From Parapedobacter sp035556095 (GTDB lineage Bacteria > Bacteroidota > Bacteroidia > Sphingobacteriales > Sphingobacteriaceae), in assembly GCF_035556095.1 (NCBI RefSeq), contig NZ_DATMFT010000022.1, positions 160,581-224,580 on the forward strand: 64,000 bases of DNA, in the 5' to 3' direction. Below, piece after piece: positions 60,328 through 64,000 of this stretch (position 1 is the first letter of the stretch; every line of letters begins with the position of its first letter). Position numbers and translations under genes: made by a program. The notes beneath the pieces were generated by a model that saw only the letters and a list, made by a program, of their open reading frames with translations, made no database searches and was not told the origin of the DNA.

Positions 60328-63300
60328 TCAATACCTCATTACAAAGTATCCCTTCTGCGCCCGCCATTCGCCATTTTCCTTGATTTCAACAATGTAAAAA
60401 TAAGTTCCCGCAGGCAATTGCAACTGTCCGGTAGAGACGCCGCGGAAGACCTTATTCGCATTGTCATATCCAGAAACCTCGAACAATACCGTTCCATTTT
60501 TATTGATGATGGTTACCCTATTTTCCGGATAATCCCTGATTCCTTCAATCATCAGGAATTCATTAATCCCATCGCCATTCGGTGATACGGCTTTATGCAC
60601 CCGCACCGGGAAGTCGCTTCCATCCGTTACCTGGATGGTAACGCTTACCGGTTCGGCCGGATAATAATTGGCGTTTCCTTCCTGCGTGGCGGTGATGGTG
60701 ACGGTTCCCACACGGAGTACATCGAGCGTGTTCCCGTCAAGCTTAGCCACCTGCTCATCGTCTAGCGTCAGTGTCACCGACAAGCCGCTGCTGGCCAGTA
60801 CATCCAGCGGTACACGGCCCACGCTGCGATCCAACTCGTCCGGCGCGTCAAATTCAATCTGCTGATGGGCGCGCGTCACGGTCAGCGTTGTTTCGTTATA
60901 TTTAAACACATAATTCGCCGACTTTCCACCGCTGATTGTAATTGGATAGTTGCCTACGTCGCTACTCGGCGTCGCCGCGGTTGTGGCCACCGGCGCTTGT
61001 TCCAAATCCTGTTCCGTATCTTCATTCTCGAAACCGGAATAATGGAGTTCAAACGCCGGATTGGCCTCCCCGAATGGTCGGTCGACAGCTTGAACCGAAA
61101 CTGAAAGTGTAGCGGGTTGGATAGCCAATGTCCGCACCACATCTTCCGCGGCCCCATAAATTCCTGCACCGGCTTGCGATGCGATGACTTGCACCGTACC
61201 TGCGCCATTTATACGCACACGGTTACCGTCCACAATTTCCGCGATATCGGTATCGTTGCCCTGCACATCCGTTATTCGGTAAGATACCGATAATCCGCTG
61301 GTTGCCGTTCCTTGCAATATGATTTCTTTATCGCCGTAGGTCTTGTCCGGGATTGGTGCAAACGCAATTTGTTGTTCCAATTCTTCCACTACAAGCACAC
61401 CTATGGATACCGAGCGCTCCTCTCTCGTATTCCGTACCACACCATTGGCTTGCAAGGTATGCCTACCCAATTCCAGATCAGCAGGGATCGCCAATGTGCC
61501 CTCAAACGTACCGTTTTCCTGTACAGGTATGTGACCCAGCAATTGCGGTTCGGAGAACACGTACAATGTGATTACCGTTCCCGGCTCAAAGCCATAACCT
61601 GTCACCCGCACCGAAGCCCCTTCACCACGGATAATACGGATGACCGCTTCAACGTCCGTAATTGGGATTAGCTGATCATTGATACCGATAGAAGCCAAAT
61701 CCATTGCGAATCCATCACCGCTTAGTCGCAAGTAGCTGTTATCGATCACTTCCAATGTAACGTTTTCCGGCTGGCCGTCAACAATCACGACGGTCTCTCC
61801 CGGCTGCGGTGTTGGCAGTTCACCGGTTTCGTCGGGCACCGGTATGGATGGCACTACCACGGGCGTGGCAGCACTAAACGCGCCCGTCCCGGCCGCGTTG
61901 ACTGCCGCCACGCGCAACCGATAAGGCACGTTGTTGGTCAGTCCCGTTAACGTTGTTTCAGTAGCTGTAGAAATACCGTCGTCAATGGTATGCCAAGTTG
62001 CACCATTGTCCGTGGTATACTGGATTACGTAGTCCGTTATTGGGGCACCGTCGGTGTTTTCGGGTACCTTCCAAGTAAGTTGCACCTGTTCATCACCCGC
62101 TTGCGCCACCACAGCTGTCGGGGCGGCTAAGCTACTGCCCGCGGATAGGTTTGCGATGGCATTATTCAATTGTTCCAACGCTGCGTCTACTGCTGCCTGC
62201 GTAGCCGTCGGATTATCGAGCACAACCTGTGCGGTATTTACTGCCTCTTGCAGGTCGTCCCAACTTGCTGGCGTATAATCCGTTTCTACCAATCCATCCA
62301 CTTCACCAACAGCTGTTTGCAGTGCCGATTTATCCACTGTTACGAGGAAGGCCAGCGTATTAGATTCCAATGTCGGTGTAGCTGTGCTGGCGACAAGGGT
62401 CACGTTACCGGCCTTTTCACCGGTGATCGTAAGTTGAACCGTACCTCCATTGGTTGTAGCCGCCGATAAGCCGGTGATTGACCCATCGCCGCTTTGTTGT
62501 GCAAATACAATTTGCAGCGTACTCTCAATGCCGGTCGTAATGGTGTTTCCAGCATTGTCTTTCAACGTGGCTGTCAATTGACGGGTATTGCCAGAAGCCA
62601 AGTCGGCCGTGCTTGCTACCAACTCAAGTTGTGCAGCGGTACCATGGCCGGCAACCATCACTTTCGATGGAGCTGATGTCAGTGCTGGATTAGCCGTAAA
62701 ATTGAGTACGTACGTTTCACCGACGATACCTGAAAGCGCAATGTCAGTAAACGTGATGATTCCCGAGGTAGCCACGAGCGTTGTTGCGCCGGTAAGTGTA
62801 CCACCATTTCCAGCAGCAATTGCAACGGTTACCTCTGTGTCGTTGTCTGAGGTAATAACGTTGCCGTAAGCATCGCGGATCTCGATCAACGGTTGCGTAG
62901 CAAATATTTCACCGCTGGCACCGGCAACGGGATGTTCGATAAAGACAAGCTGGGTTGCCGTATTTGGTGACACCGTACTGTTATACGGACTGCCGTTGAT
63001 GGCGGCGCCCCCCAGGGCAATGTGGATTTCATCTTCGCCTGCTCGGGTTGGTACGTAGGTCACCGAGTATGTGCCATCACCGTTATCGACTATATCACCT
63101 ACTTCCGCCCCTGTATTTGCACCGTCGATATTCAGATCAATGTCATCAAGCGATACATCACTTACCGGATTGCCTTCGCTATCGCGAATGATAATGGTGA
63201 TGGTAGTGGTTTCGCCAGCCGTACCCGGCGTGACAACAGCAGTTGTGGTGGAAGCATCCGGTGCACCTGCGATTAAGGTGATTGCATTTGATGTTACCGC

Positions 63301-64000
63301 CGGTATAGTTGTTGCGGATGTTGTTGAAATACTGAATTCCAGTTCATAAATACCTGCCTCTCCGGTAATGCCTAGATCGGTAAAACTCCAGCTTTCTGTG
63401 TCACTTAGCAGCCGCGTTGCAGCGGTGCCGTCCAATGCCCCATTCCCCGATTTAATAGCGGCATATAGAACAGTTCTACCCGTGCGCGGGCCAGCTGGAT
63501 TGTCAAATGCGTCCAATAGCTCGATAGTGGGTTGCTGGCCGAATACCATACCACTCCGTGTTGTTGCACTAGGCTGGGTGCTTATTGCCAATTTTGCTAT
63601 TGGTCCGCCTATGATTTCTGAAGAGTAAGGGCTGCCACTGATGGCATCGCCGTTTAAGGTAATGGCAATATTATCCATGCCAGACTTGGTCGGTGTGTAA
63701 ACCGCTTTGTAAGTACCAGGGGCCGTACCCGCAACGAACGTCAGCGTGCTCGTGTTATCACCGATGATGCTACCCGATAAATCGGTTGACGCGCCTGCAA
63801 CAGGGTTATCATATTCGTCCAGCACCGTAACCGTAATCGTGGTTTCCTCCCCGGCCGTTCCGGCCCCGACAGTAGCAGTCGTATGGCCAACAGAGGCCGC
63901 ACCAACTGTAACCACAACCGTCTCCTCGTCCGTGATGTCCGTGCCCGCAAGCGTACCGGTGATCGTAGCCGTCCCAGGGCTCGTAGCCGTAAGCGTGGCC
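60328..64000 (-). CDS. large T9SS-exported repeat protein with CHU_C-type C-terminus, 5' part beyond the window
   Basis: The frame is open from the stop at 60328 to the right edge, so at least 1223 residues belong to one protein; the start is not visible. From N to C (numbering from 63915): four to five invasin/Big-like Ig repeats of 95-105 residues (GTAGEETTITVTVLDEYDNPVAG, TAGETTTITIIIRDSEGNPVS), a FIVAR-like three-helix domain (about 525-590) and a fibronectin type III domain (about 600-690). An Ig-like region comes next, then MBG-type repeats (TYGDKEIILQGTA, PFGEANPAFELHYSGF), and a C-terminal domain with SPNGDGINEFLMIEGI ending KGYFVMRY, the CHU_C/T9SS type B sorting signal. It would be displayed on or released from the surface as an adhesin. 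Confidence 0.9.
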   Translation of the reverse strand, partial: ATLTATSPGTATITGTLAGTDITDEETVVVTVGAASVGHTTATVGAGTAGEETTITVTVLDEYDNPVAGASTDLSGSIIGDNTSTLTFVAGTAPGTYKAVYTPTKSGMDNIAITLNGDAISGSPYSSEIIGGPIAKLAISTQPSATTRSGMVFGQQPTIELLDAFDNPAGPRTGRTVLYAAIKSGNGALDGTAATRLLSDTESWSFTDLGITGEAGIYELEFSISTTSATTIPAVTSNAITLIAGAPDASTTTAVVTPGTAGETTTITIIIRDSEGNPVSDVSLDDIDLNIDGANTGAEVGDIVDNGDGTYSVTYVPTRAGEDEIHIALGGAAINGSPYNSTVSPNTATQLVFIEHPVAGASGEIFATQPLIEIRDAYGNVITSDNDTEVTVAIAAGNGGTLTGATTLVATSGIITFTDIALSGIVGETYVLNFTANPALTSAPSKVMVAGHGTAAQLELVASTADLASGNTRQLTATLKDNAGNTITTGIESTLQIVFAQQSGDGSITGLSAATTNGGTVQLTITGEKAGNVTLVASTATPTLESNTLAFLVTVDKSALQTAVGEVDGLVETDYTPASWDDLQEAVNTAQVVLDNPTATQAAVDAALEQLNNAIANLSAGSSLAAPTAVVAQAGDEQVQLTWKVPENTDGAPITDYVIQYTTDNGATWHTIDDGISTATETTLTGLTNNVPYRLRVAAVNAAGTGAFSAATPVVVPSIPVPDETGELPTPQPGETVVIVDGQPENVTLEVIDNSYLRLSGDGFAMDLASIGINDQLIPITDVEAVIRIIRGEGASVRVTGYGFEPGTVITLYVFSEPQLLGHIPVQENGTFEGTLAIPADLELGRHTLQANGVVRNTREERSVSIGVLVVEELEQQIAFAPIPDKTYGDKEIILQGTATSGLSVSYRITDVQGNDTDIAEIVDGNRVRINGAGTVQVIASQAGAGIYGAAEDVVRTLAIQPATLSVSVQAVDRPFGEANPAFELHYSGFENEDTEQDLEQAPVATTAATPSSDVGNYPITISGGKSANYVFKYNETTLTVTRAHQQIEFDAPDELDRSVGRVPLDVLASSGLSVTLTLDDEQVAKLDGNTLDVLRVGTVTITATQEGNANYYPAEPVSVTIQVTDGSDFPVRVHKAVSPNGDGINEFLMIEGIRDYPENRVTIINKNGTVLFEVSGYDNANKVFRGVSTGQLQLPAGTYFYIVEIKENGEWRAQKGYFVMRY

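Noticed and set aside
63913..63915. GTG at 63913-63915 as the start of the large T9SS protein
   Set aside because: The frame is open upstream with the same repeat character (TGTLAGTDITDEET), so the gene continues past the right edge.
1..64000. CRISPR arrays, prophage, insertion sequences, rRNA
   Set aside because: No regularly spaced short repeats, integrase, transposase or rRNA sequence seen. The only mobile-like trace is the ATPase remnant at 10411-10811.

Overview
The window comes from a Bacteroidota chromosome, most likely Sphingobacteriales; I cannot assign a genus. The signs are a SusC/SusD pair, a type IX secretion (T9SS) cargo with a CHU_C-type C-terminus beside a PorP/SprF gene, a tmRNA tag ending NNYALAA, and many promoters with the phylum-specific -7 box TAnnTTTG. 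The window is gene-dense. Both edges cut through a minus-strand gene.

1-32 kb is a carbohydrate-use region, almost all on the minus strand. Read in the direction of transcription it holds a divergent pair (Na+/sugar symporter, beta-helix protein), an AraC-type regulator, two short-chain dehydrogenases, and a polysaccharide utilization locus (alpha-galactosidase-like enzyme, SusC, SusD, two surface-glycan-binding-type lipoproteins, a second alpha-galactosidase-like enzyme, an FG-GAP/GH99-like fusion, a DUF5060/DUF4038 glycosidase and a GH99-like lipoprotein). It ends with an operon of a fumarylacetoacetase-family hydrolase, pyruvate carboxylase and a FAD/Fe-S 2-hydroxyacid dehydrogenase. Four intergenic regions carry a similar direct-repeat motif, which suggests one regulon. 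My best reading is a glycan-to-sugar-acid route: secreted glycosidases, symporter uptake, SDR oxidation, cleavage of a 2,4-diketo-3-deoxy acid to pyruvate plus lactate or glycolate, oxidation of that hydroxyacid, and carboxylation of pyruvate. The dehydratase and lactonase of such a route are not in the window.

32-36.5 kb is a compact six-gene operon with seven DUF2249 or DUF2249-like domains in three proteins, a cysteine-bearing Rrf2 regulator, a DUF59 Fe-S assembly factor and a 12-TM protein resembling heme-copper oxidase/NnrS proteins. A perfect palindrome lies at its promoter. This is the best candidate for a poorly described system, probably a nitrosative or redox stress module.

36.6-45.3 kb is a glycogen operon (GH31 alpha-glucosidase, glgB, glgA, glgC) ending in mnmE. 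45.6-48.0 kb is hisGD behind a histidine-rich leader peptide that standard gene calling misses. 48.0-48.5 kb holds the tmRNA and its terminator. 48.6-51.2 kb has a TPR lipoprotein and a divergent lipoprotein of unknown function.

51.3-55 kb is the str operon (rpsL, rpsG, fusA, rpsJ), with terminator-like hairpins on both sides of fusA and a strong terminator after rpsJ. 55-59.4 kb has an outer-membrane barrel protein, tRNA-Cys, a small basic protein, cutC, a CrtI/RetSat-like oxidoreductase and a cupin-like JmjC-fold protein. 59.4-64 kb is a PorP/SprF protein and the C-terminal part of a large T9SS-exported repeat protein that runs off the right edge.
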